Shown one piece after another: positions 35,815 to 44,157 of a DNA stretch of 64,000 nucleotides. How positions within the stretch are numbered: position 1 is the first letter of the stretch; each line of letters opens with the position of its first letter. Under the pieces are notes generated by a model. The model was not told where the DNA came from. It ran no database searches and was given only the letters and a program-made list of their open reading frames with translations. The position numbers were made by a program, and so were the translations under genes. The stretch is from Micromonospora sp. ALFpr18c (GTDB lineage: Bacteria > Actinomycetota > Actinomycetes > Mycobacteriales > Micromonosporaceae): NCBI RefSeq assembly GCF_008868155.1, contig NZ_WBKR01000010.1, positions 1 to 64,000 on the forward strand. Reading direction: 5' to 3'.

Positions 35815-35820
35815 TACCAT
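35815..35820 (+). promoter_or_regulatory. Candidate -10 element of a leaderless promoter
   Basis: TACCAT ends six bases before GTG 35827, the arrangement expected for leaderless actinobacterial transcripts. Confidence 0.35.
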
Positions 35821-35826
35821 CCGCTC

Positions 35827-36783
35827 GTGATCGAGGAACTGATCAAAAGAGCGGCCGCCGAGGACGACGACGCGATGGAAAAGTTGTGCGAGATCGCCGC
35901 CGCCGACCCGCGACGTCTGGTCCCGCACCATCAGCTTCTGCTCGATCTCGACCTGTGGTGGCCGGCGACGTTGTACCGGGCGGCAGACGCCGGCGTGGTC
36001 CGCCGGGTCATCGAGCGGATCGACGACGGGCAGAGCACGGATGACCTCAACAATCTGCTGCTGATCCTGGCCCACACCGCGCACCCGCTCGCCGAGAGCG
36101 CCCTGCGTCGCTGGTCGACGCACCCGCCGGCCGGCGCGGACCAGCTGCACGTCGGTGCGCTGAGCTACGCGCTCGAAGGTGGTTGGACGCTCGACCCCAC
36201 CGGCGACCGGCGGGATCTCTGCGGGGACACCGCGTACCGCCTGGTCCTGCGCGATGAACCCCGACGTGTGGGCGGGCCGACCTGCCCGTGGTGTGCCGCA
36301 CCGCTCTGGGTCGCCGCCGACCTCGACACCACCGAACCAGCCATCGGCGCCGCGCTGGCACACACGCGTTGGTCCGGCCGGCTGGTGTTCGAGACCTGCC
36401 ACAACTGCGCCTGCTACACGACCCTCTACAGCCAGGTCACGCCGGGCGGTGGCGCCACCTGGTGGGCGGGCAACACCCGTCCGAGCTACCTGCCGCCGGA
36501 GACGGCCGTGCCGGAGGACCCGCCGACGCAGACCTCGGTCCCGGGGCCGGCCCTGGCGAGCCCCTACCAGTCCAGTGCCTGGGACCGGGGCGGCTCGACG
36601 CTGGGCGGCCGGCCGGACTGGATCCAGGACGCCGAGCACCCCGACTGCCCCGATTGCGGACAACCGATGGACTATGTCGGTCTGATCGGCGGCGCTGACC
36701 TGGACGATCTCGGCGAGGGCGCCTACTACCTGCACCTGCACCAGCCGTGCGGGTTCACCGCGGTGAACTACCAACAGAGCTGA
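35827..36783 (+). CDS. Uncharacterised cysteine-rich protein (DUF1963/YwqG-like tail)
   Basis: The 318-residue soluble protein has a helical N-terminal half and a beta-rich C-terminal half. Two zinc-finger-like pairs occur there: PTCPWCAAP at about 153-161, paired with ETCHNCACY at about 194-202, and DCPDCGQP at about 277-284. The last 50 residues (DDLGEGAYYLHLHQPCGF) resemble DUF1963-type proteins. I do not recognise a function. GTG 35827 is preferred because a -10-like TACCAT lies just upstream; a GTG at 35779, overlapping the previous gene region, would add 16 residues. Confidence 0.6.
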   Translation: MIEELIKRAAAEDDDAMEKLCEIAAADPRRLVPHHQLLLDLDLWWPATLYRAADAGVVRRVIERIDDGQSTDDLNNLLLILAHTAHPLAESALRRWSTHPPAGADQLHVGALSYALEGGWTLDPTGDRRDLCGDTAYRLVLRDEPRRVGGPTCPWCAAPLWVAADLDTTEPAIGAALAHTRWSGRLVFETCHNCACYTTLYSQVTPGGGATWWAGNTRPSYLPPETAVPEDPPTQTSVPGPALASPYQSSAWDRGGSTLGGRPDWIQDAEHPDCPDCGQPMDYVGLIGGADLDDLGEGAYYLHLHQPCGFTAVNYQQS

Positions 36784-36792
36784 GACCTCCGG

Positions 36793-38520
36793 TCAGTGCG
36801 AGTGCCGGGGTACGCCGCTGCCGCTGCCGCCGACGAGGAAGTCGAGGTCCGCTCCCCGGTCGGCCTGGAGGACGTGCTCGCTGTAGAGGCGCGCCCAGCC
36901 GCGGTCGGCCGTCGGCCGTGGTGGCTGCCAGGCGGACCGGCGTTGGGCGAGTTCCTCGTCGTCGACCAGGAGGTCCAACCGCCGCGTCGGCACGTCGACG
37001 CGGACCAGGTCGCCGGTGCGCACCAGCGCCAGAGGGCCACCCACGGACGCCTCCGGTGCCACGTGCAGGATGCAGGTGCCGTACCCGGTGCCGCTCATCC
37101 GGGCGTCGGAGATCCGCACCATGTCGGTGATGCCGTCGGCGAGCAGCCGTCGCGGCATCGGCACGTTGCCCACCTCCGGGAAGCCGGGGTAGCCGCGCGG
37201 TCCGGCGTTCCGCACCACGATCACCGTCTCGGGGGTGACGGCAAGGTCCGGATCGTCGGCGGCGACGACATAGTCCTCGATCCGGTCGAAGACGAGCGCC
37301 GGCCCGGTGTGCGCGAGGAGGTGGGCGGAGGCGGCGGAGACCTTCAGCACAGCCCCGGACGGCGCGAGCGACCCGCGCAGCACCACGGTGCCCGAGCCGG
37401 TCGGCTGGAACGGCTCCGCCATGGTGCCGATGACGTCCCGGTTCCAGCACTGGGCGCCGCTGATGTTGTCGGCCACGCTCTTCCCGCTGACGGTGACGTG
37501 GTCGAGGTGCAGCAGCCCGGCGATCTCCGTCATCACGGCCGGGACGCCGCCGGCGTAGGCGAAGTCCTCCATGAGGTACGCCCCGGACGGCATCAGGTTG
37601 ACGAGCATGGGCACGTCGGCGGTGAGGGTGTCGAAGTCCTCCAGGGACAGCGGGACGCCGAGGCGTCCGGCGATCGCGAGCAGGTGGACGACGGCGTTGG
37701 TGGAACCGCCGATCGCGGCGTTCACCCGGATCGCGTTCTCGAAGGCGCGTCGGTCCAACACCGAGGACAGCCGTTGGTCCTGCCCGACCATGTCGACAAT
37801 CCGGCGTCCGGCGGCGTGCGCGAGCGCGTACCTCCGGGAGTCGACCGCCGGCACGGCGGCGGCCCCCGGCAGTTGCACGCCCAGCGCTTCGGTCACGCAG
37901 GCCATCGTGGAGGCGGTACCCATGGTCATGCAGTGACCTCGGCTGCGGGACATGCCGACCTCCGCCTCCGCGCAGTCGGCGGCGCTCATCCGGCCGGCCC
38001 GCATCTCCTCGGTGAAGCGCCACACGACGGTGCCCGAACCGATGTCCTGACCGCGGAACTTGCCGTTGAGCATCGGGCCGCCGGTCATCATGAGGGTCGG
38101 CAGGTCGACGCTCGCCGCGCCCATCAACAGGCCGGGGGTGGTCTTGTCGCAGCCGGAGAGCAGGACGACCCCGTCGAGCGGGTTGGCCCGGACCAGCTCC
38201 TCCAGCTCCATCGCCAACAGGTTGCGGTAGAGCATGGTCGTGGGTCGCATGAGGGGCTCACCCAGGCTCATCGCGGGGAACTCCAACGGCAGACCACCGC
38301 GCTCCCACACGCCGCGCTTCACCGACTCGGCCAGGTCACGCAGGTGGGCGTTGCAGGGTGTCAGCTCCGACCAGGTGGTGGCGATGCCAATCACCGGGCG
38401 ACCGTCGAACACGTCGTCCGCGAACCCCTGGTTGCGCATCCAGGAGCGGTGGATGAACCCGTTGCGGCCTTCCGCACCGAACCACTGTCCGCTGCGCAGC
38501 GGACGATCCGTCGTCGACAT
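36793..38520 (-). CDS. IlvD/Edd family dehydratase, sugar-acid (arabinonate/xylonate-type)
   Basis: The 575-residue protein has the family iron-sulfur cysteines and motifs: ELTPCNAHLRDLAE, VVLLSGCDKTTPGLLMGAAS and RSRGHCMTMGTASTM, then the catalytic region NAAIGGSTNAVVHLLAIAGR and the C-terminal SDARMSGTGYG. Length and the GQWFGAEGRNGFIHRSWM start fit pentonate dehydratases, not branched-chain DHAD. It should convert a sugar acid such as arabinonate or xylonate to its 2-keto-3-deoxy derivative. It is the third gene of an operon; its ATG overlaps the aldehyde dehydrogenase stop (TGATG). The exact sugar is inferred from context. Confidence 0.85.
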   Translation of the reverse strand: MSTTDRPLRSGQWFGAEGRNGFIHRSWMRNQGFADDVFDGRPVIGIATTWSELTPCNAHLRDLAESVKRGVWERGGLPLEFPAMSLGEPLMRPTTMLYRNLLAMELEELVRANPLDGVVLLSGCDKTTPGLLMGAASVDLPTLMMTGGPMLNGKFRGQDIGSGTVVWRFTEEMRAGRMSAADCAEAEVGMSRSRGHCMTMGTASTMACVTEALGVQLPGAAAVPAVDSRRYALAHAAGRRIVDMVGQDQRLSSVLDRRAFENAIRVNAAIGGSTNAVVHLLAIAGRLGVPLSLEDFDTLTADVPMLVNLMPSGAYLMEDFAYAGGVPAVMTEIAGLLHLDHVTVSGKSVADNISGAQCWNRDVIGTMAEPFQPTGSGTVVLRGSLAPSGAVLKVSAASAHLLAHTGPALVFDRIEDYVVAADDPDLAVTPETVIVVRNAGPRGYPGFPEVGNVPMPRRLLADGITDMVRISDARMSGTGYGTCILHVAPEASVGGPLALVRTGDLVRVDVPTRRLDLLVDDEELAQRRSAWQPPRPTADRGWARLYSEHVLQADRGADLDFLVGGSGSGVPRHSH

Positions 38521-40049
38521 CAGCGCTCCTCCCTGTTCATCCGTGCTTCCCAGCGTCCATCGACGCGACGGGGAATGGCGGTGTACCCGTCCCGCAGTTC
38601 CTCGGGCAGGACCCAGTCCGGGGCGTCCTGCCAGGCCAGCGGGCGAAGGAACCGGCGGATCGACGTGGCGCCCACCGAGGTGTGCACGGCGTTGGTCGAC
38701 GGCCACGGCCCACCGTGGTGCTGTGCCCACGACACGCGGACACCGGTGGGATAGCCGTCGAAGACGATGCGCCCCGCGCGGGCGGCGAGCACGTCGACCA
38801 GTCGGCGTACGACAGCGGTGTCGTCGTCCGGACCACGATGGACCGAGCCGGTCAGCGACGGTGGGACGGTCGTCAGCACCGCGTCGAGGTCGGCGACGTC
38901 GGGATACCGGACCACGACCATGAGCGGGCCGAAGCACTCGTCGGCGATCTCGGCGGTCAGGCCCGACAGACCGATCTCCAGCAGCGCCGGCGTGACGGTG
39001 AACCCCTCCCCCGGTGCGACGTGGGGCCGCGCCGAGACGCGGGCGCCGGCCCGTTCGAGCGTCGCGGCCCGACTCTCGTACGCGTCCCGGATCCGCTCGT
39101 TGAGCAGGACGGCACCGCCCGAGGCGCCGACCCTCGCCCGCAGCCCGTCGACGAGATGGTCACCGTCGCGGTCCGCCGGGATGAACGCCAGTCCGGGCTT
39201 GGTGCACAGCTGACCGCCCGAGGCCGTGAAGGAGGCGAACAGCCCCTCGGCGATCTGGTCTGCCCGGTCGGCGGCCGCACCGGGCAGGACGACGATCGGG
39301 TTCACGCTGCTCAGTTCGGCGTACAGGGGAATGGGATCGGGTCGTTCGTCGATGGCCGCCTGGATGGCGCGGGCCGCGCTCACGGAGCCCGTCAGTGCGA
39401 CCGCCCGGATCGCGGGATGCCGTACCAGCGAACGGCCGGGCTGCTCCCCGTACACGATGGTCATGACGCCCTCGGGACCGCCCGCGTCGCGAATGGCCGA
39501 CTCGATCGCGTCGGCGGACGCGTGTGACGTCAGCGGGTGGGACGGGTGGGCCTTCAGGACCGTGGGGCAACCCGCGGCGAGCGCGGCGGCGGTGTCGCCC
39601 CCGGCGACCGAGAAGGCGAACGGGAAGTTGCTGGCCCCGAAGACGGCTACCGGCCCGAGGGGTACGAGCATCCGGCGCAGATCGGGGCCGCGCCCGATCG
39701 GTGTGTCGGCGGCGTGGTCGATGGCCGCCTCGACGTACCCGCCGTCGCGCAGCACGTCGCCGAACATCCGGAACTGGAGCGACGCCCGGGTGAGCTCCTG
39801 GTCCAGACGCGCGTGGCCCAGCCCGGTCTCCGCCACCGCGGCGGCGACCAGGTCCGCGCGACGGGTCTCCAGGGCGGCGGCCGTCGCGTCCAGCAGCTCC
39901 GCCCTGCCGAGTCTCCCCAGGTCGGACAGCCACCGCGCCGCCCGGGCCGCCTGGGCGGTGATCGCCTCCAGCCGGATCTCGTCGGTCTCGACGAGATCCG
40001 TCGCGCGGCGTCGACCATCGCGTGGATCGACCGTGCTGACCAGGTTCAC
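38520..40049 (-). CDS. Aldehyde dehydrogenase (NADP), alpha-ketoglutarate semialdehyde dehydrogenase-like
   Basis: The 509-residue protein has the ALDH active site: FGASNFPFAFSVAGGDTAAA, the general base region LYAELSSVNPIVVL (Glu) and the nucleophile in ASGGQLCTKPGL (Cys). It resembles the long NADP ALDHs that oxidise 2,5-dioxopentanoate to 2-oxoglutarate, the last step of the oxidative pentose routes. GTG 40049 is chosen because AAGGAGG lies ahead. Its start overlaps the stop of the FAH-family gene (GTGA), so the operon is tightly coupled. Confidence 0.85.
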   Translation of the reverse strand: MNLVSTVDPRDGRRRATDLVETDEIRLEAITAQAARAARWLSDLGRLGRAELLDATAAALETRRADLVAAAVAETGLGHARLDQELTRASLQFRMFGDVLRDGGYVEAAIDHAADTPIGRGPDLRRMLVPLGPVAVFGASNFPFAFSVAGGDTAAALAAGCPTVLKAHPSHPLTSHASADAIESAIRDAGGPEGVMTIVYGEQPGRSLVRHPAIRAVALTGSVSAARAIQAAIDERPDPIPLYAELSSVNPIVVLPGAAADRADQIAEGLFASFTASGGQLCTKPGLAFIPADRDGDHLVDGLRARVGASGGAVLLNERIRDAYESRAATLERAGARVSARPHVAPGEGFTVTPALLEIGLSGLTAEIADECFGPLMVVVRYPDVADLDAVLTTVPPSLTGSVHRGPDDDTAVVRRLVDVLAARAGRIVFDGYPTGVRVSWAQHHGGPWPSTNAVHTSVGATSIRRFLRPLAWQDAPDWVLPEELRDGYTAIPRRVDGRWEARMNREER

Positions 40050-41257
40050 AGCAGTCCCCTCCTTGCCAGGTTGCCCATGAGATCGCGGACGCCGAACTGC
40101 CACGGCTCGCACTCCTCCGCGTGCCGCACGCGGTTGATGAGGGTGCCGAGCGCCGGGCAGCCGATCCGCACCACGTCGTCGACGTTGTGGGTGAAGCCCT
40201 CACCGGGGCGGTCCCGGTCCTCGATGGGCGCGAACATGGTGCCGAGCATCAGCACGGCACCGTCGGGATACTGGTGGTGCGGGCCGACCAGCTGCCGCAC
40301 CAGGGCCGCCGGGTCGCGCGACATCCGCGTCATCTCCGAGACCGCCTCCAGGTGGAAGCCGTCCGCGCCGCGGATCGTCAGACCGACCTCGGCTTCGCGC
40401 ACCCGGTCCAGGCCGAACCGGTCGTCGAACAACCGGATCAGGGGACCGAGGGCGCATGAGGCGTTGTTGTCCTTGGCCAGGGGCAGCAGGAGCGCCGAAC
40501 GGCCCTCGACGTCGCGCAGGTTCACGTCGTTGCCCAGGGTGGCACCGATGATCCGGCCGCTGGACTGGACGATGAGCGCGACCTCGGGCTCCGGGTTGTT
40601 CCAGCTGGACGCCGCGAGCACGCCGACCGGAACGGCGGTGCCGACGGCGGAGAGGACCTGGCCCTTCGTGAAGATCTCCGCGTCCGGCCCGATCCCCACC
40701 TCGAGGTACTGACTCCACATGCCCTCGGCGACCAGCAGACCCTTGAGCCGCTCCGCCTCGGCCGACCCCGGCGCCAGGCTGGACAGGTCGGCGCCGATGT
40801 CGGCGAGCATCCGGCCACGGAGGTCCGCCGCGAGTGCCAGGTCTCCCCGTGCCCGCTCCTCGATGACGCGTTCGAGCATCGAGACGGGAAAGGTGACGCC
40901 GGCCGCCTTGAGCGCCTGGAGGTCGACCGGCGCGAGCAGCCAGGGTCGGGTGCGGTCACGGGTCGCAGCACCGGTGTTGGCCAGTACGTCCTCGAAGCTG
41001 GCCACCCGCCGTCCGTCGAGCGCAGCCACCGTCGCGGCGGGATCGGGCAGCTCGCAGATGTCCCGAACGGTCGCGAACCGGGAACTGACGTCGATGACCT
41101 CGCCGTCTCGGACGGTCACGGGTGATGGGCCGTCGACGCGGGGATCCCAGATCCGGCCGATGAGGACGCCACGGTCGGCGTCGTCCGGTAACGCCTCGGC
41201 AGCGGTCCCGAACCAGTCCGTGCCGGCGGCCCGCCCTCGGGGTTCTGGCACCGTCAT
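40046..41257 (-). CDS. Fumarylacetoacetate hydrolase family protein, likely 2-keto-3-deoxy-pentonate dehydratase
   Basis: The 403-residue protein has the FAH C-terminal domain: WNNPEPEVALIVQSSGRIIG (metal-binding E-x-E), GNDVNLRDVEGRSALLLPLAKDNNASCA, GPHHQYPDGAVLMLGTMFAP and PGEGFTHNVDDVVRI. With a pentonate dehydratase and an alpha-ketoglutarate semialdehyde dehydrogenase in one operon, it should dehydrate 2-keto-3-deoxypentonate to 2,5-dioxopentanoate, completing a non-phosphorylative route to 2-oxoglutarate. It is first in the operon. ATG 41257 has GGGGAG eight bases upstream. Confidence 0.8.
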   Translation of the reverse strand: MTVPEPRGRAAGTDWFGTAAEALPDDADRGVLIGRIWDPRVDGPSPVTVRDGEVIDVSSRFATVRDICELPDPAATVAALDGRRVASFEDVLANTGAATRDRTRPWLLAPVDLQALKAAGVTFPVSMLERVIEERARGDLALAADLRGRMLADIGADLSSLAPGSAEAERLKGLLVAEGMWSQYLEVGIGPDAEIFTKGQVLSAVGTAVPVGVLAASSWNNPEPEVALIVQSSGRIIGATLGNDVNLRDVEGRSALLLPLAKDNNASCALGPLIRLFDDRFGLDRVREAEVGLTIRGADGFHLEAVSEMTRMSRDPAALVRQLVGPHHQYPDGAVLMLGTMFAPIEDRDRPGEGFTHNVDDVVRIGCPALGTLINRVRHAEECEPWQFGVRDLMGNLARRGLL

Positions 41258-41279
41258 GAGCCACTCCCCAGGGATCAAT

Positions 41280-41358
41280 TTGCAACGATCGTAGCGCCAT
41301 ATGCAACGGCGTCAAGGAGTGGTTGCGCATCGCATCCACTACATTGCACATGACGCAA
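41280..41358. promoter_or_regulatory. Cluster of TTGC/GCAA half-sites, candidate IclR operators
   Basis: In the gap between the pentose operon and the IclR gene there are TTGCAA (41280-41285), ATGCAA (41301-41306), TTGCGC (41323-41328) and TTGC-N7-GCAA (41344-41358). Such half-sites fit IclR-type binding and would let the regulator control both its own gene and the operon. Confidence 0.5.
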
Positions 41359-41399
41359 CGACACGACGGCGCGACAGCCGCGCGAGGGGGAACTGGCCC

Positions 41400-42194
41400 G
41401 TGGCCCAATCGATTCGCCGCGCGATCGACCTCATCCGTCGATCGGCGGAGCGCCCACTGTCACTCACGGAGGCGGCGGACGTGCTCGGCGTCCACAAGTC
41501 CACGGCCCTGCGGATCCTGCGGACGCTGGAGGCCGAACGCTTCGTCCGCCGGACCGGCGCGGGCACCTACGTGCTCGGCAGCGGGCTGATCGAGTTGTCC
41601 GAGCTCGCGCTCGGCGCGATGGACCTGCGCCAGCTCGCCGCCGCACCACTACGGGCGCTGCAACGCGAGACCGGCCACACCGTGCACCTGGCCCAGCTGA
41701 CCGGCAACGAGATCATCTACATCGACAAGGTCGACAGCCCGGCGTTCGACGCCGTCAAGCTGCCCTCGCGGGTAGGCCGGGCGGTGTCGATGCACGCGAG
41801 CGCCGTCGGCAAGACGATCCTCGCCTACCTGCCCCCCGAGGAACGCGAGCGCCTGCTCTCGCACGTCGTCCTCGAGAGGTTCACCGCCACCACCGTCGCC
41901 GACCACGACTCCCTCGACGCCGAACTCGCCCGCGTCCGTGAACGCGGCTGGGCCGCCGACAACGGGGAGCACGACGCGTACGTGATGTGCGTCGCCGCGC
42001 CGATCCGGGATTCACGCGGGCAGGTCACCGCCGCCGCCTCGCTCACGGCGATCGAGGTCATCGCGAGCCTGGATCAGCTGAAGAGCAACCTTCCGCTCCT
42101 CCTGGACACCGCGAACCGGATCTCGTCCGAGCTCGGCCACACGCCACCGTCCACCGAGAACCCGGACGGCCCGCGCCGGGGTGGCCGTGACTAG
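41400..42194 (+). CDS. IclR family transcriptional regulator of the adjacent pentose operon
   Basis: The 264-residue protein has the IclR winged helix (LSLTEAADVLGVHKSTALRILRTLE, GTYVLGSGLIELS) and the effector-binding domain (HTVHLAQLTGNEIIYIDKV, VSMHASAVGKTILAYLPPEE, CVAAPIRDSRGQVTAAAS). It should sense a pathway intermediate and repress or activate the divergent catabolic operon. GTG 41400 follows GAGGGGG. An in-frame upstream extension begins within the operator region and is unlikely. Its stop overlaps the convergent hydrolase stop by four bases. Confidence 0.85.
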   Translation: MAQSIRRAIDLIRRSAERPLSLTEAADVLGVHKSTALRILRTLEAERFVRRTGAGTYVLGSGLIELSELALGAMDLRQLAAAPLRALQRETGHTVHLAQLTGNEIIYIDKVDSPAFDAVKLPSRVGRAVSMHASAVGKTILAYLPPEERERLLSHVVLERFTATTVADHDSLDAELARVRERGWAADNGEHDAYVMCVAAPIRDSRGQVTAAASLTAIEVIASLDQLKSNLPLLLDTANRISSELGHTPPSTENPDGPRRGGRD

Positions 42195-42919
42195 GCGGCC
42201 CCGACGCCCCGTGCCGCCTCGATGATGGACTCGGCGACCTCGCCGGGCCGGGACACCGCCATCGCGTGGGAGGCACCGGCGATCTCCCGAACTCCGCGTG
42301 CGCCGGCACGTTCGGCCATGAAGCGGTGTACGGCGACCGGGATGTTGCGGTCCGCGTCACCGAGCACGAACCAGCTGGGCAACGACTGCCACGCCGGGGT
42401 GTCCGTCGCCAGCGCCTCGCCGAGCGCCTGCTCGGTCGCCGGCCGTTGCGTCCGGGCCATCAACGCCGCCTGGTCGTCGGACACGTCCGCGGCGAACTGC
42501 GCGTGGTAGGCGTCCTGGCCGATCGCCACCTCGTTGCCGCCGGTCGACACCGGATAGGAGACCAGGGTGTCGGCGAGCGTGCTGCCCGGGAACTTGCCGG
42601 ACAGCGCCAGCGCGGACTCACCCGTCTGCGGGGCGAACGCGTTCACGTAGACCAGGCCACGCACCGTCGGGTCACCCGCCGCCGCCTCCGTGATGACCAT
42701 GCCGCCGTACGAGTGAGCGACGAGCAGGACGGGACCGCCGATCCCCCGCACCACGTCGCGCAGGTACGCGGCGTCGCCCGCGACGCTGCGCAGCGGGTTG
42801 GCGGCGGCCACCACGGAGTAGGCGGGGCCGAGCCGCTCGATCACACCGTTCCAACTCGCCGACTCGGCGAACGCGCCGTGCACGAGGACGACGGTGAGCT
42901 GTTGGTCTGACACGGCCAT
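42191..42919 (-). CDS. Alpha/beta hydrolase
   Basis: The 242-residue protein is a small alpha/beta hydrolase of the EstC/salicylate-esterase-like type: VVLVHGAFAESASWNGVI (oxyanion), nucleophile elbow VAHSYGGMV, acid region FVLGDADRNIP, and base in ASHAMAVSRPGEV. It is complete and probably an esterase; the substrate is unknown. ATG 42919 follows AAGGAG. It ends overlapping the IclR gene and is 119 bases downstream of the siderophore-interacting protein gene on the same strand. Confidence 0.82.
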   Translation of the reverse strand: MAVSDQQLTVVLVHGAFAESASWNGVIERLGPAYSVVAAANPLRSVAGDAAYLRDVVRGIGGPVLLVAHSYGGMVITEAAAGDPTVRGLVYVNAFAPQTGESALALSGKFPGSTLADTLVSYPVSTGGNEVAIGQDAYHAQFAADVSDDQAALMARTQRPATEQALGEALATDTPAWQSLPSWFVLGDADRNIPVAVHRFMAERAGARGVREIAGASHAMAVSRPGEVAESIIEAARGVGAA

Positions 42920-43038
42920 CCGCTCCTTGGCTCCGGGACGGGTCGCGTGCGCAGCCCGTCCGTCCGCGTGGGCGCGGCTGATTACCCGCCGTACGACCGG
43001 GAAACGTCGAACCGTCGGCAGACTTCGACGCCTGGGGC

Positions 43039-43944
43039 TCAGACGGGGTCGGCGCGGCCGAGTCGCCAGTAGCCCATGAAGGCCACCGCCCGGCGATCGA
43101 GGCCACGCTCGACGACGAGATGTCGACGCAGGGTCCGGATGACGCCCGCCTCCCCCGCCAGCCACGCGTACAGCCGTGACGGGGACACCTCCTCGGGCAC
43201 CTCCCAGAGGATCTCGCTGTCCACGTCCACGTCACTGATGGGCTGGGCGGGCACCGGCGTTCCACCGGCCAGCAGCTCGCCCGCCGCGGCCGCCACGGCC
43301 GGCACCAGTCGACAGCCGTGCGCGCCCTCGCCCCGGGGCAGCCACCGCACCTCGATCCCGGGGGGCGCCGCCAGCGGCAACACGTCGCCGGCGTCGGGCA
43401 CCTCCAGCAGGACCATGCCGTACGCGTCGAGGGGCAGGCGTTCACAGATGCCGCTGATCGCCGGGACGGCCGTCTCGTCACCGGCCAGCAGCAGGGCTCC
43501 GGTCGACGGGGGGCGGAACTCGACCCCGCCGTGGTCACCGTCGTAGCCGGCGTCCGGCCCGAGCAGGGCGATCTCGTCGCCGGGGCGCACCCGCCGCGCC
43601 CAGCGGGTGGCTGGGCCGCCGTCGCCGTGCAGGACAAGGTCGACGTCGACCTCGGACGCGTGCGGGCGAACCGCGCGGACAGTGTAGGTACGCACCGGGT
43701 TGCGCTCGTGCTCCGGCAGGGCTCGCCACTTCGCGTACCAGTCCGGCCCCTCGGGCAGGTGCACCCCGCGCTGGCCGGGCAGCGGCAGGGCCAGCTTGAT
43801 CCGCTGGTCGTAGCCGTTGTCGGCGAATCGGATGAGGTCGGGCCCGGTGAAGGTCACCCGCGTGAAGGAGGGACTGAGCTGGCGTACCGCCCGGACCTCG
43901 ACGGCGAACAGACGCCACGGGGCGATGGGCAGGGTCTCGGTCAT
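43039..43944 (-). CDS. Siderophore-interacting protein (FAD ferric-siderophore reductase)
   Basis: The 301-residue protein has the SIP plan: FAD-binding barrel ([33 protein letters not shown] with the R-x-Y-T-V motif, [16 protein letters not shown]), then the NAD(P)H-type domain ending [18 protein letters not shown] and FMGYWRLG. It should release iron from imported ferric siderophores by reduction in the cytoplasm. ATG 43944 is the natural start. An iron box lies 87-105 bases upstream. The intervening leader encodes in frame a fragment of a FecCD permease, which may be the scar of a deletion. Confidence 0.88.
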   Translation of the reverse strand: MTETLPIAPWRLFAVEVRAVRQLSPSFTRVTFTGPDLIRFADNGYDQRIKLALPLPGQRGVHLPEGPDWYAKWRALPEHERNPVRTYTVRAVRPHASEVDVDLVLHGDGGPATRWARRVRPGDEIALLGPDAGYDGDHGGVEFRPPSTGALLLAGDETAVPAISGICERLPLDAYGMVLLEVPDAGDVLPLAAPPGIEVRWLPRGEGAHGCRLVPAVAAAAGELLAGGTPVPAQPISDVDVDSEILWEVPEEVSPSRLYAWLAGEAGVIRTLRRHLVVERGLDRRAVAFMGYWRLGRADPV

Positions 43945-44010
43945 GCTGCCTCTCGGGTCGACGAGCACGCGGGCCAGGTGCGGCGCCACCAGACCGACGA
44001 AGCCGATCAC
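43945..44010 (-). pseudogene. Relic of a FecCD-type iron-siderophore permease C-terminus
   Basis: The 22 codons directly before the SIP start, in the same frame, read [19 protein letters not shown]. This matches the highly conserved [17 protein letters not shown] segment of FecCD permeases. Nothing else of the permease remains. It sits between the iron box and the SIP gene, as if an iron-regulated permease gene had been deleted. Confidence 0.65.
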
Positions 44011-44030
44011 GCCGACGGCGCAGACCCGAT

Positions 44031-44049
44031 AGAGGTTAGGCTAACCTAA
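44031..44049. promoter_or_regulatory. DtxR/IdeR-type iron box
   Basis: AGAGGTTAGGCTAACCTAA matches the 19-bp consensus TTAGGTTAGGCTAACCTAA at 17 of 19 positions, including the whole core palindrome. It lies ahead of the siderophore-interacting protein gene, which should therefore be repressed when iron is plentiful. Confidence 0.85.
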
Positions 44050-44105
44050 CCAGCACGGACGCTGTCAAGGCGGGTACGCGGCACGCGGCACCGTGAACAC
44101 GGAAA

Positions 44106-44144
44106 GGCCGGCGGGACGTCGACAGTCGCGACGTCCCGCCGGCC
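44106..44144 (-). terminator. Hairpin terminator after the chimeric sigma/M36 gene
   Basis: Perfect 16-bp arms (44106-44121 and 44129-44144) with a 7-base loop lie 14 bases beyond the stop codon. Confidence 0.85.
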
Positions 44145-44157
44145 CGCACCCGGCTCG

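Noticed and set aside
36796-38754. 652-codon plus-strand frame
   Set aside because: Antisense to the IlvD/Edd dehydratase, without recognisable motifs.
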